Positions 22,594 to 32,109 of a stretch of DNA of 32,893 nt are shown here, piece by piece. The stretch is taken from NCBI GenBank assembly GCA_016764475.1, contig JAESRV010000037.1:31950-64842 (forward strand). The letters run 5' to 3'. Under the pieces are notes generated by a model, which had not been told where the DNA came from, ran no database searches, and worked only from the letters and a program-made list of their open reading frames with translations. Source of the DNA: Amylibacter sp. GTDB taxonomy: Bacteria > Pseudomonadota > Alphaproteobacteria > Rhodobacterales > Rhodobacteraceae. Each line of letters opens with the position of its first letter. The stretch's first letter is position 1. The position numbers and the translations under genes are program-made.

Positions 22594-23432
22594 TTGTGCC
22601 CGGCTTTGTTCAAACTCTTGGCTTGGGCACTTGTATCTGGGCCTGCGCATTTGCCACAGCACAGGCTGGCTGGGGCGGGTTTTACACGGCATCACAGCCA
22701 ACAGTTGCAAAGCAAACAGAGCTGGCTTTACCAGTGCAAAGTGTCTGTGTTCGCGAAATATTGCAGGCCCAAACCCGTTATAGCATCCCCGATAATATCC
22801 TGCTGGGTATTGGGCTGCAAGAAGCGGGCACCAGAGTTAACAAACAACTGACCGTATGGCCTTGGGCGATCAATGCAGAAGGCAAGGGGCGGCTTCATAA
22901 CACCAAAGCCAGTGCGATAGTCTGGGTGGCACGGCAATTAGATGGCGGAATGCGGTCGATTGATATTGGCTGTATGCAGATCAATCTGCGCTGGCATCCA
23001 AATGCATTCACCAGCCTGACCGAGGGTTTTGACCCTAAGGTCAATGTGGATTATGCCGCGCGTCTTTTAATAATGCATTACAAAGAAACTGGAAACTGGC
23101 GCAAGGCAGCAGGGCGCTACCATTCAAAAACCCCAGAAAAACAACAGATATATCTAAAATCCCTGACACAGAATATTCGCGTTGCAAACGCCCAGATAAA
23201 TCAGTTCAGGGTTCTTGCCGGCCTGAAAGCAACAGCAATAAAGATAACAAAGCAAACGCAGGCCCCGCAGGCACAGCAACTTTCGGATAAATCCGAAAAG
23301 CGCAGTCACTGGACCGCCGCCTTAAGTTTGCAAGACAAATCTGGTGACCGTTACCGCAGTATTTACAGCCAAGCAGAGTTGCAGCCGATCTTGCCTAAAT
23401 TCAATCACATCGCTTCACGGAGAATACAATGA
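22590..23432 (+). CDS. Flagellar lytic transglycosylase (SltF-like)
   Basis: 280 residues from GTG 22590, overlapping the fliQ stop; a second in-frame GTG at 22596 is also possible. The N-terminus to about residue 26 is a signal peptide. An SLT/lysozyme-like domain follows at about 53-200: the candidate catalytic Glu78 in GIGLQEAG, then VWPWAINAEGKG, then SIDIGCMQINLRWHPNAF, and NWRKAAGRYHS. The C-terminal 80 residues are Gln/Lys-rich and disordered-looking. It should cleave peptidoglycan so the rod can pass; the alphaproteobacterial FlgJ lacks the muramidase domain, and SltF of Rhodobacter is the known precedent. Translational coupling to fliQ and to flhA (ATGA overlap at 23429) ties its synthesis to the export gate. 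Confidence 0.85.
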   Translation: MIVPGFVQTLGLGTCIWACAFATAQAGWGGFYTASQPTVAKQTELALPVQSVCVREILQAQTRYSIPDNILLGIGLQEAGTRVNKQLTVWPWAINAEGKGRLHNTKASAIVWVARQLDGGMRSIDIGCMQINLRWHPNAFTSLTEGFDPKVNVDYAARLLIMHYKETGNWRKAAGRYHSKTPEKQQIYLKSLTQNIRVANAQINQFRVLAGLKATAIKITKQTQAPQAQQLSDKSEKRSHWTAALSLQDKSGDRYRSIYSQAELQPILPKFNHIASRRIQ

Positions 23433-25531
23433 GCGCGTCCAATACAAATCAAAGCAGCGGTGACCGCTTGCTGGCGTTAAGCCTTTCCAACCGCGACGTA
23501 GGATTTGCGCTTGGCGTCATGATGATTTTGGCAATGCTATTCATACCTTTGCCCGCAGTGCTATTGGATTTTGGCCTGGCAATTTCCCTGTCGCTTTCCG
23601 CATTGATTTTAATGGTCGCTTTATGGATCCCGAAACCATTGGAATTCAATAGTTTTCCAACATTGCTGTTGATTATCACAATGCTGCGGCTGTCGCTGAA
23701 CGTCGCTTCAACACGGTTAATCCTAAGTGAAGGCCATACCGGAACAGATGCGGCGGGGGGCGTTATTGAAGGTTTCTCAAGATTTATTGTCGCGGGAAAC
23801 TTTGTCATCGGGATCGTGATCTTCGCCATTCTGGTGATTATCAACTTCATCGTGATCACCAAGGGCTCAACCCGTATTGCCGAAGTTTCAGCACGGTTCT
23901 CATTGGATGCCATGCCAGGCAAACAACTGGCAATCGATGCCGATCTGGGTGCGGGCATGATCGACGAAGAAGAAGCCCAGCGTCGGCGCAAGGAATTAGA
24001 AGATGAAAGCGGCTTTTTCGGTGCAATGGATGGTGCGTCTAAATTTGTGCGTGGCGATGCCATCGCAGGCATTATCATCACTGCAATAAACGCGGTTGGC
24101 GGCATTCTTATCGGTACGGTTCAACACAATCTAAGCTTATCTGAAGCGGCAAATGTTTACACGGTTTTAACCATCGGCGATGGGCTTGTCAGCCAGATAC
24201 CCGCTTTAATCGTGTCACTTGCAGCCGGTCTGATTGTCACAAAAGGCGGTACAGTCGGTGCCGCGAATGAAGCCATACTTGATCAGCTTAGCCGGTTCCC
24301 CAAGGCACTTTACATGGCCAGCGGGTTATTATTTGGCATCGGGTTGCTTCCCGGATTTCCCATGATGGTATTTGCGGCACTTGCAACATTGATGACTGGT
24401 TTGGGATATTTCGTGCAACGTAAAGCCAAAGAAAAAGAGTTGGATAAACTACGCGAAGAGGCCGATGACGAGCAGGCCAAGACCAGCCAATCCGATGATG
24501 ATATTCAAGAGGTCTTAAAGCTTGATAATTTGTGGATTGAGCTGGGCATGGATATTGTCCCCTTGGTTAACAGCCTTGAAGCAGCCCTTCCTGGCAAGAT
24601 AAAAAGCCTGCGAAAACTGTTCGCCAAGGATTACGGGTTTATATTACCATCGGTACGGATCAAGGATGAGCCAACATTACCCAGCAGCACTTACGCCATT
24701 CTGGTGCAAGGTGTTGAGGTTGCACGCGGTGAAGTACGGCCCACAATGATGATGGTGATCAATCCACCCGACGCGCCAATTTCTTTGCCAGGGGAACACA
24801 CCAAAGAGCCTGCGTTCGGGTTGGATGCAGTTTGGGTTACGGTAGAACACGGGCAACAAGCAGAGCGTGAAGGCTATACAGTTGTCGACCCTGAAAGTGT
24901 TATCACAACACATCTTACCAGTGTCATAAAAGAACATATGCCAGAACTGCTGACCTATGGCGCCACACGTTCGATGATTGATAACCTTGATCGGGAATAT
25001 CAAAAACTGGTTGCGGAAATCACCACCAGTTCACCTGCTATATTGGTACAACAAGTATTGCAGGCCCTGCTGACCGAACGCGTCTCTATCCGTAATTTCC
25101 CTTTGATTATCGAAGCTATTACCGAAGCCAGCCGCACCAGCACAAAGGTAGTGACAATTACCGAGTACGTGCGCTTAAAATTGGCCAACCAGATTTGCAA
25201 ATCTCTGGTGGATGAAAATACTGGTTTTATTTCCGTTATTACAATGTCGCAAAGTTGGGAAAAAGAATTCAAAGACGCGGTACGGGTTAACGGCGATGAG
25301 CGGAATTTCATCATGTCGCCACAACGCGCCCAGGACTTCATTTTGGCCGCGCGTAATAATATTCAGCAATTTGCAGAAAAAGATGAATGGCCCGCTTTGC
25401 TGGTTGCACCAGAAGTGCGCAGTTTTGTCTATTCCATGCTGGAACGCGCCAGCCCGCTAACCCAAATAATTTCACATAATGAGGTGCATCGCAAAGCAAC
25501 CTTACGTACAGTTTCCACGATAGGGAACTAA
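23429..25531 (+). CDS. flhA: Flagellar export gate protein FlhA
   Basis: 700 residues, full length. The N-terminal membrane half (to about residue 330) has about eight helices and includes the family signature LRLSLNVASTRLIL at 86-99 and the FHIPEP-loop sequence GAMDGASKFVRGDAIAG. The C-terminal half is the cytoplasmic domain that docks chaperone-substrate complexes and forms the nonameric ring. The ATG overlaps the transglycosylase stop, and fliR follows after 3 bp. Confidence 0.98.
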   Translation: MSASNTNQSSGDRLLALSLSNRDVGFALGVMMILAMLFIPLPAVLLDFGLAISLSLSALILMVALWIPKPLEFNSFPTLLLIITMLRLSLNVASTRLILSEGHTGTDAAGGVIEGFSRFIVAGNFVIGIVIFAILVIINFIVITKGSTRIAEVSARFSLDAMPGKQLAIDADLGAGMIDEEEAQRRRKELEDESGFFGAMDGASKFVRGDAIAGIIITAINAVGGILIGTVQHNLSLSEAANVYTVLTIGDGLVSQIPALIVSLAAGLIVTKGGTVGAANEAILDQLSRFPKALYMASGLLFGIGLLPGFPMMVFAALATLMTGLGYFVQRKAKEKELDKLREEADDEQAKTSQSDDDIQEVLKLDNLWIELGMDIVPLVNSLEAALPGKIKSLRKLFAKDYGFILPSVRIKDEPTLPSSTYAILVQGVEVARGEVRPTMMMVINPPDAPISLPGEHTKEPAFGLDAVWVTVEHGQQAEREGYTVVDPESVITTHLTSVIKEHMPELLTYGATRSMIDNLDREYQKLVAEITTSSPAILVQQVLQALLTERVSIRNFPLIIEAITEASRTSTKVVTITEYVRLKLANQICKSLVDENTGFISVITMSQSWEKEFKDAVRVNGDERNFIMSPQRAQDFILAARNNIQQFAEKDEWPALLVAPEVRSFVYSMLERASPLTQIISHNEVHRKATLRTVSTIGN

Positions 25532-25534
25532 CCT

Positions 25535-26290
25535 ATGGACCTGTCGGTTTATTTAACCTCACAAATGGCTGGCATTATCGTGGTTTTTTCCCGTATCGGC
25601 AGTGCCATGGTTTTCATGCCGGGCTTTGCAGAAACCCAAATATCTACGCGGTCCAGGCTGATGTTTGCCATTGTTTTAAGTATGGCGCTTTATGCCGCCA
25701 CGCCGATCGGCCCGTTGCAGTTTAATTCCTGGTTACAATTCGTACCCATTGTGGCCATTGAAATAACAATAGGGCTGTGGATCGGTTTGACTGCACGCAT
25801 CATCATGACAGCCCTGCAATTCGCAGGTTATCAAATTGGTCTAGTGTCTGGCCTTGCCAATGTTTTTGCACCAAACATGAACACCTTCCAAGGTGCCACA
25901 GTCATTGCATCTGCCCTTTTGATGCTTCAACTTACCTTGATTTTCGCCACAAATTTACACCACGTGATTATACGCGCTCTGTTGATGAGCTATGAAGTTT
26001 TTCCCCCAGGGCAAATCATGCTTGGGGATTTGGCTGCACAAATCATTAAAGCGGCCGACAAAAGCCTATATATCGGGCTAAGTCTGACCGCGCCGTTTTA
26101 CGTGATGGGCATGATTATGAATGCAGGGCTGGCGCTGGCCAACCGCATGATGCCGTCACTACCTGTTTTCTTTGTCGCCGGGCCCATTCTTATCGGGGCG
26201 GGGCTGTATATTCTTGGAATATCTGGGCCATATATGGTGCGCGGTTTTCAAGAGGCTTTTACCAATTGGCTCGGCACTTTATCATTTTAG
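25535..26290 (+). CDS. fliR: Flagellar export gate protein FliR
   Basis: 251 residues, hydrophobic throughout with about six membrane segments. FliR-like features are the start SQMAGIIVVFSRIGSAMVFM followed by PGFAETQISTRSRLMFAIVL, and GLVSGLANVFAPNMN. FliR is part of the FliPQR export channel. It lies 3 bp after flhA and 9 bp before flhB. Confidence 0.95.
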   Translation: MDLSVYLTSQMAGIIVVFSRIGSAMVFMPGFAETQISTRSRLMFAIVLSMALYAATPIGPLQFNSWLQFVPIVAIEITIGLWIGLTARIIMTALQFAGYQIGLVSGLANVFAPNMNTFQGATVIASALLMLQLTLIFATNLHHVIIRALLMSYEVFPPGQIMLGDLAAQIIKAADKSLYIGLSLTAPFYVMGMIMNAGLALANRMMPSLPVFFVAGPILIGAGLYILGISGPYMVRGFQEAFTNWLGTLSF

Positions 26291-26299
26291 GATTCATCG

Positions 26300-27433
26300 A
26301 TGGCAGACGAAGAAGAAGACAAAGACAACAAAAACGAAGAACCAACCGAGCAGAAACTGCGAAAGGCGCGGGAAAAAGGTGACGTTCCCAGTTCGCAAGA
26401 AGCGGGCAATATGACGGTTGTATCTTCATTGCTTGTCGTTGTTATTTTTATTTTACCACAGGTGGCCCCTGATTTTGTACAATCCAGCAAAACATTTATA
26501 GAGCTTGCGGGGAAAAGCAGTGTTGCAAGTGGCAACGCTGTTTTAAATGACACTGGCATTGCAATGCTATCAATAATAAAATCCCTTTCTTTAGGGGTGG
26601 CGCCTATTTTTGCGACAATGCTTATTGCCGCATTTATGGGCATTATGTTTCAGGGTGAAACCGTTGTGGCGGTGGACCGTATCGTGCCCAAAATATCAAA
26701 AATATCTTTGCTTGGTGGAATTAAAAAAATGTTCTCGGTCGACAGGCTGGTGGATTTTTTAAAGAACGTCACAAAGGTGCTGGTTATTGCCGCGATTGCA
26801 TTTGTGGTTGCCAGAGACGCCGTTTCCGGTGTTTGGAGAACCCAAGGCTTTGTGCCTGAAACCTTATTGCCCTACATTAGTCATGCCGCTTCACGTTTGC
26901 TAATCAGCGCGGCAATTTTTCTGGTGCCGATTGCGATTTTTGACATTATCTGGAAACGCATGCAATGGATAAAAAAGCAACGCATGAGCATTCAAGATAT
27001 CAAGAATGAACATAAAGATTCAGAAGGTGACCCAAAGATAAAAGCGCGGCGCAGGGAAATTGGCCGCAAGCGCGCACAGCAACGCATTGCAAGTGCTGTG
27101 CCGACCGCAGACGTTATCATCACCAACCCAACCCATTATGCGGTGGCACTTAAATATCAAATGGGTGTGGATGCCGCCCCGATCTGTGTCGCCAAAGGCG
27201 CTGATCTAATGGCCGCACAAATTCGGCTTCTGGCCAATGACAACGAAATTCCTATCATTGAGAATAAACCGTTGGCGCGCGCATTACATGCAGGGGTTGA
27301 GGTTGATCAACAAGTGCCGGTGGAACATTGGCAGGTGGTTGCAGAAATTATCGGCTATGTTATGGATCTGCGCCGCAATGTCCGCCGCAAACCACCAACG
27401 GGGTCAACCTTGCGCTACCATGATGAGATATAA
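26300..27433 (+). CDS. flhB: Flagellar export switch protein FlhB
   Basis: 377 residues. The charged N-terminus EEPTEQKLRKAREKGDVPSS is typical, four membrane helices span about 35-220, and the cytoplasmic domain holds the self-cleavage motif NPTH at 276-279 within TADVIITNPTHYAVALKY. Cleavage between Asn and Pro switches export from rod/hook to filament substrates. It is the last gene of the flgB operon and its stop lies only 4 bp from the stop of fliG on the other strand. Confidence 0.98.
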   Translation: MADEEEDKDNKNEEPTEQKLRKAREKGDVPSSQEAGNMTVVSSLLVVVIFILPQVAPDFVQSSKTFIELAGKSSVASGNAVLNDTGIAMLSIIKSLSLGVAPIFATMLIAAFMGIMFQGETVVAVDRIVPKISKISLLGGIKKMFSVDRLVDFLKNVTKVLVIAAIAFVVARDAVSGVWRTQGFVPETLLPYISHAASRLLISAAIFLVPIAIFDIIWKRMQWIKKQRMSIQDIKNEHKDSEGDPKIKARRREIGRKRAQQRIASAVPTADVIITNPTHYAVALKYQMGVDAAPICVAKGADLMAAQIRLLANDNEIPIIENKPLARALHAGVEVDQQVPVEHWQVVAEIIGYVMDLRRNVRRKPPTGSTLRYHDEI

Positions 27434-27437
27434 AGGC

Positions 27438-28508
27438 CTATTCGGTGATGATGTCGTCATCTTCCTCTTCGCCATCAGAAGGTAGCTCGATCACGCCTTC
27501 ATCAACTAGTATTTTCGTCTGCTCAACAATCAACATCTGCGCATCACGTGCATCACGCCCGCGCACCGCACCCATAGAATTCATTTCATCCAACAGCATA
27601 TCGCGGCTTCTTGAAGGCAAAGCATTCAAGAAATGATCGCGTAATTCTTTACTGGCCCCGCGCAATGCAAGCGGCAGTGTATTGCCCTGAACGCCTCTGG
27701 TAATTTTTGCCAAATCTTGTGCTGAAAGGTTAATCATATCGTCAAATGTAAACATCTTCTTCTTGATGCCATCAAAAGTTTCAGAAAGGTTTTTCTGTAA
27801 CCCAGTTGCAATCTTTTCAAATAAATCTGACTGTAAATGGTTAAAAATACTGGCCATATGTTCTTGCATTTCAGTTTCTTTTGAATGGCTGACGTCGTTT
27901 ATAATTTCGGTTTGCAAAGTCTCTTCTATTTGTTCCATGATAAAACCTGGAACAGTTTCCATACTGATCATCCGCTCAATAACGTCTTGCATAACCTCTG
28001 GTGAAAGTAATGGTATAACCTTGGCTGCAATTGCCGGGCTTAATTTTGAAATGATCGCGGCTGCGGTTTGTTCATGCTCGTTCATCAGATATTCAGCGAT
28101 TACGGTTTCACTCTGCGCGTTGAAACGTGTCCATAGATCACGTTCCTTAATCGGGCCCCTTATCTTATTCAGAACCTCTTGAATTTGATCTTCCGGTAAA
28201 AACTCACGTAACATATTTTCTGCAATCGAAAGAGAGCCGGTCAGCCCGCTATCTTTAGCAAACAGTTCGGCAAATTCCAGTATAACCGCCTCTATTTCTT
28301 CGGCCGAAATAGCACCCAAACCTGACATTGCTGCCGTGATGTGCTGAATTTCTTCCGAAGAAAGTTTCTTCATCAGTTCCGCACCACGTTTTTCGCCAAG
28401 GCACAAAAAAACCACAGCGGCTTTTTCTGTGCCTTTGAATTTTTTCCACCGTGACGCACCAGAAGCGGCGGCAGGTAAATTCGATTGTGCAAGCGTTGTC
28501 GACGACAT
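27438..28508 (-). CDS. fliG: Flagellar motor switch protein FliG
   Basis: 356 residues with N, middle and C domains: EKAAVVFLCLGEKRGAELMK (from residue 28), the middle motif EHEQ at 144-147 where EHPQ is usual, then MFTFDDM at 252-258 and the torque helix region (about 279-325). The torque-helix charges are kept: Arg283, Arg300, Asp307, Glu308 and Arg316 correspond to K264, R281, D288, D289 and R297 of E. coli. The C-terminus ends in a long acidic tail (GEEEDDDIITE). FliG links the MS ring, C ring and stator. It is last in the fliF-fliH-fliN-fliP-fliG operon, after a 38-bp gap. Confidence 0.96.
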   Translation of the reverse strand: MSSTTLAQSNLPAAASGASRWKKFKGTEKAAVVFLCLGEKRGAELMKKLSSEEIQHITAAMSGLGAISAEEIEAVILEFAELFAKDSGLTGSLSIAENMLREFLPEDQIQEVLNKIRGPIKERDLWTRFNAQSETVIAEYLMNEHEQTAAAIISKLSPAIAAKVIPLLSPEVMQDVIERMISMETVPGFIMEQIEETLQTEIINDVSHSKETEMQEHMASIFNHLQSDLFEKIATGLQKNLSETFDGIKKKMFTFDDMINLSAQDLAKITRGVQGNTLPLALRGASKELRDHFLNALPSRSRDMLLDEMNSMGAVRGRDARDAQMLIVEQTKILVDEGVIELPSDGEEEDDDIITE

Positions 28509-28546
28509 TTTCGTTGGTTATCCTTTATTTTCGCAAAACTTAAGTG

Positions 28547-29416
28547 TCATATCCCGGTTCCCGCATATGGAACGTAACTTTCCATCAAACTACCGGCAAG
28601 CATGTACCAGCCATCAATCAAAACAAAGAAAATCACCTTGAACGGTAACGAGATTAGAACCGGCGGCATCATCATCATGCCAGCCGCCATCAAGACAGAT
28701 GCAACAATCAGATCAATCGCAACAAATGGCAGGTAGATCAAGAACCCGATGTAAAAAGCATGGCGTAATTCCGAAATCATAAAGGCTGGAACCAGTTCCC
28801 GCCAACCGACATCATCTACAGTTTGCGGGTTTTTCAGCGTTGCGGTTTCAGTATTACTGTTACGCGCGGCAATATCGCGGAAAAGTTCAATATCAACGGG
28901 CCGTGTATTGGCATACATAAACAACTTAAATGGCTCTGCCACGCGTGGAAAAGCTTGCGTCTCAGTGATGGAATTGTTCAGCAAAGGCTGTATTCCATCA
29001 GACCATGCATCTTCAAAAACCGGTTGCATGACAAAGAATGTCATAAATAACGCCATGCTTGAAAGCACGATATTTGGCGGGGTTTGGTTTAACCCCAATG
29101 CTGAACGCAAAACAGAAAACACGATAATAAACCGCGTGAAACTGGTCATCACAACCAATAGGCCCGGTGCAATACTTAAGACTGTCATCAAGGCGATAAG
29201 TTGTATGATATTGCCACTAAGCGATGCCCGCTCATCTGACCCTTCGGGTGCATCGCTTAAAACACCAGACAATGATTGCAGAAAATCGCCGCCCGCATCT
29301 TGGGAAAACGCTGTGGAAGGCACCATAAAACTTATGGCTAAAACCAAACACACCAATGCTGCCAACCTTGTGCAGGAAAAGAGGTTAAAGTCTAATCGCG
29401 CTAGCTTCATCATCAA
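28547..29416 (-). CDS. fliP: Flagellar export gate protein FliP
   Basis: 289 residues. A signal peptide (to about residue 38) precedes about four membrane segments. Family motifs are VMTSFTRFIIVFSVLRSALG, LNQTPPNIVLSSMALFMTFF, and the C-terminal GMMMMPPVLISLPFKVIFFV. FliP, with FliQ and FliR, forms the export pore. The ATG overlaps the fliN stop by 4 bp. fliO, often next to fliP, is absent. Confidence 0.97.
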   Translation of the reverse strand: MMMKLARLDFNLFSCTRLAALVCLVLAISFMVPSTAFSQDAGGDFLQSLSGVLSDAPEGSDERASLSGNIIQLIALMTVLSIAPGLLVVMTSFTRFIIVFSVLRSALGLNQTPPNIVLSSMALFMTFFVMQPVFEDAWSDGIQPLLNNSITETQAFPRVAEPFKLFMYANTRPVDIELFRDIAARNSNTETATLKNPQTVDDVGWRELVPAFMISELRHAFYIGFLIYLPFVAIDLIVASVLMAAGMMMMPPVLISLPFKVIFFVLIDGWYMLAGSLMESYVPYAGTGI

Positions 29417-29832
29417 CTTTCAAGAATATAGTCTTTGACTATTTCCGTTAAAGAAATGCCAATGCGGTTATCACCGACCTTTATCAGGTCGCCACGCGCC
29501 ACCAGACTTTGGTTGATAATAATGTCAACTGGTTCACCGATTTTTTTGTCCAACTCGATAACCGAGCCACGGCTTAATGTTAGTAAATCAGAAATTGGCA
29601 TTCTGCTGTAACCCAGAACAATCTGAATATTCATGCCAACATTCAACATCGCATCAATGCTTTTACCAACTCTGGCCCCCTCTGCAGGTGGCTCTGTGGT
29701 TTCAAGTGCTGGCACAGCTTGGTCAGGTTCAATTTCAGGAAGAATGCCCTCCATTTTCAACTCTTTGTCGGGGGGCGTATTATCTGTCGGGGGGATCACA
29801 TCTTCAGACACTGGCTTCACTTCCATTTGCAA
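29413..29832 (-). CDS. fliN: Flagellar motor switch protein FliN
   Basis: 139 residues. About 55 acidic, Pro-rich residues precede a SpoA domain (NVGMNIQIVLGYSRMPISDL, then RGSVIELDKKIGEPVDIIIN). FliN forms the base of the C ring and helps dock FliH-FliI. It overlaps fliH by 29 bp; Met3 at 29826 is an alternative start that would reduce the overlap. A probable fliM lies apart, at the far end of the window. Confidence 0.95.
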   Translation of the reverse strand: MQMEVKPVSEDVIPPTDNTPPDKELKMEGILPEIEPDQAVPALETTEPPAEGARVGKSIDAMLNVGMNIQIVLGYSRMPISDLLTLSRGSVIELDKKIGEPVDIIINQSLVARGDLIKVGDNRIGISLTEIVKDYILES

Positions 29833-30478
29833 TAGGGTTTAAGTTGGTTGCTTGGGTCGCTTTCAACGCGGTTAAAATACGCTCACAGACCATTTTAAAA
29901 TTGTATTCCATAAAGCCGTTTTTCCATTCAATATGGGTGGCCCCATCTATCAGTTTTGGGTCTGCTAGCAATTTGATCTGATCTGTCAGACCCAACTCTT
30001 GCGCAGCTTGTTCAATAAGCGGTTCCAACTGCGGCAATACGGTTTCTGAAACCGCAATGTTTATATAAGGGCTATCAAGGGCCATTCGCATGGTTTTCTT
30101 GATCTGGTTAACTGCCCGTTCCTGCGACTGGCTGTGTAAAAGATACGGGAAAACCTGCTCACATATAGATAAGCTAAAATCCAGAACCTGCGCCTCCAAA
30201 GCATCATTATGGCTGTCTGATTTTTCAAAGATATGGCCCAAATGATCTTTGATGGATTGCACTGCATTGATGTGATTTTGATCTGCTTCTTGGCGAAACT
30301 GTTCCAAAGCTTCACTGCGGCCTGCCGCTAACCCTGCTTGATAAGCTTCTTCTTTTGCGGCCTCAATACGCGCCTCTAACTCTTCTGGTGTCGGATGCGA
30401 ACACGTACACTCGTTTGCATCTTTCCCGGTTTCCCGGTCAAGTTCATCATCAAAATTACGGCGGAATATCAACGTCAT
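29804..30478 (-). CDS. fliH: Flagellar export ATPase regulator FliH
   Basis: 224 residues. The N-terminal helical part has a short GxxxG-type run (EAYQAGLAAGRSEALEQF) typical of FliH; the C-terminal domain (about 95-210) resembles the V-type ATPase E subunit. FliH binds FliI and tethers it to the C ring. A Cys-containing segment (NECTCSHP) near residue 22 is unusual. It starts 2 bp after the fliF stop and is followed by the overlapping fliN. Family identity is supported by both repeat type and position. Confidence 0.85.
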   Translation of the reverse strand: MTLIFRRNFDDELDRETGKDANECTCSHPTPEELEARIEAAKEEAYQAGLAAGRSEALEQFRQEADQNHINAVQSIKDHLGHIFEKSDSHNDALEAQVLDFSLSICEQVFPYLLHSQSQERAVNQIKKTMRMALDSPYINIAVSETVLPQLEPLIEQAAQELGLTDQIKLLADPKLIDGATHIEWKNGFMEYNFKMVCERILTALKATQATNLNPIANGSEASV

Positions 30479-30480
30479 TT

Positions 30481-32109
30481 CTATGCTCTTTCAGCCAGCC
30501 AGTGATTGATAATCTTCATGGATTCGTCAGGTTCCTGCTCAACAATATTGGTAAATGCACTTATTCTTTGGCGTTCCAGACTGCCATTTCCAGAGATCAA
30601 TGGTGGAAGCATGGCGGCATTATCTGTAGATTCGGCAATCATCGGGGTTGCCCTTGAATTATTTGCATCCGGCAATTGAACAGCCTCATCCGCACTTAAA
30701 AGTGTTGCATCAGTTAATTTTGGCGCCTCTAACATCAGGCGCAACGTTGGGCGCACGCCCAGCATCAAAACCGCCGCAATCAGGCCAAGTGCAAAAAGGC
30801 CCCGCAAAATAGACGCCAGATTTTCTGAAAGCATTTGCCCAAAGGAAATACCAACAGGCTCGATAAGGCCAGCACCACGATCTACAAACTGCAAACTATC
30901 GATCGATATGCTATCGCCACGTTTAAGATCAATACCCGCCGCAGACTCGATTAAACGTCGCAGACGATCAAGTTCATCCTGACTGCGATTTTCATATGTA
31001 ACATCGCCATTTTCGGCCACTGTGCGCACGCCATTGATCAAAACTGCAACAGATATACGTTCAATTTCACCAGCTTCGCGCACTGTCTCTGTGTTGGATG
31101 ATCCAATTTCGTAATTGACCACCTCTCTGATAAGCGCGCTTTCACTGGAAGAAGCACTACCACCCGTGTTGCCACCCAAAGCATCAGGCAGATTATTTGC
31201 AACATCAACAGTACCACCACCGGGAGGCGCGCCATCGCTACTGGTTTCTTCACTGGATTCTGTAGATCTGACCACTTGTTGATCAGGGTCAAAGCTCTTT
31301 GCCCTAGTAACGCGCCGTTCATGGTTCAGCGAAACCGCAACTTGAACCCGGGCATTCCCGGCACCAACGCGGGCGGTCAAAATATCGGCAATATTATCCA
31401 CAAGACGATTTTCAATACCAACCTTAACGGTTTCCAGCGTTATATCCTTTGCGCCAGACTTACTATCACCCAATATCATCTCACCGTTTGATGATATTAC
31501 AACCACCTTATCCTGTTCCATTTCCGGAACGGCCGCTGCAACCAAAGCCCGAATAGACAATGCTTGACGGCGCGATAACGATGCATTGGTACGACTGCGC
31601 ACAATCACAGATGCGCTTGGGGCCGGTTTGGTTCTGGAAAATGCTTCACGTTCTGGTAATACCAAATGCACCCGCGCGGCTTCTACCGTGTTAAGCGATT
31701 GGATGGAGCGTGCCAGTTCACCTTCAAGCGCACGAAGCCGATTGATTTTTTGCATGAAACCGTTCATGCCCAAGCCACTAGACTGGTCAAATAATTCCCA
31801 GCCAGGCGTGCCTTCGCTTGGCAGGCCTTTATCGGCCAAAGCCATCCGCGCACGGGGGATTTGATTTTGCGCAACATTGATGGTTGACCCAGCCTCGGAA
31901 AGCTTAACCTTGAAGCCTGCTTGCTCAAGCGTATTCACAAGCTGGCTGGCCGTTGCCGCTGACAGGCCATTATACAATGGCACAAAGGTTGGCGATATGG
32001 CCGTGCCGACCCCAAACACCAAAGCAAAGACCATTCCCAGCCCAATACTTCCCAAAGCCAAAAGGCGCGTGCGCCCTAATGATGCAAGATTGTCAAAAAT
32101 ATCTTTCAA
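30481..32109 (-). CDS. fliF: Flagellar MS-ring protein FliF
   Basis: About 542 residues with membrane helices near each end (ALGSIGLGMVFALVFGVGTA, and LRGLFALGLIAAVLMLGV at about 410-430), periplasmic ring-building domains between (ALADKGLPSEGTPGWELFDQ, VHLVLPEREAFSR) and a FliG-binding tail ending INHWLAERA. FliF makes the MS ring, the base on which the flagellum is built. I prefer TTG 32109, 5 nt behind AGAAGGTG, giving an N-terminus MKDIFDNLASLGRTRL that suits the family; ATG 32172 gives 21 extra hydrophobic residues with no ribosome-binding site. ATG 32151 is another option. First gene of its operon, divergent from fliL. Confidence 0.96.
   Translation of the reverse strand: MKDIFDNLASLGRTRLLALGSIGLGMVFALVFGVGTAISPTFVPLYNGLSAATASQLVNTLEQAGFKVKLSEAGSTINVAQNQIPRARMALADKGLPSEGTPGWELFDQSSGLGMNGFMQKINRLRALEGELARSIQSLNTVEAARVHLVLPEREAFSRTKPAPSASVIVRSRTNASLSRRQALSIRALVAAAVPEMEQDKVVVISSNGEMILGDSKSGAKDITLETVKVGIENRLVDNIADILTARVGAGNARVQVAVSLNHERRVTRAKSFDPDQQVVRSTESSEETSSDGAPPGGGTVDVANNLPDALGGNTGGSASSSESALIREVVNYEIGSSNTETVREAGEIERISVAVLINGVRTVAENGDVTYENRSQDELDRLRRLIESAAGIDLKRGDSISIDSLQFVDRGAGLIEPVGISFGQMLSENLASILRGLFALGLIAAVLMLGVRPTLRLMLEAPKLTDATLLSADEAVQLPDANNSRATPMIAESTDNAAMLPPLISGNGSLERQRISAFTNIVEQEPDESMKIINHWLAERA

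Noticed and set aside
23449-24105. 218-codon minus-strand frame inside flhA
   Set aside because: Opposite the highly conserved FlhA membrane domain; composition reflects the antisense of hydrophobic codons.
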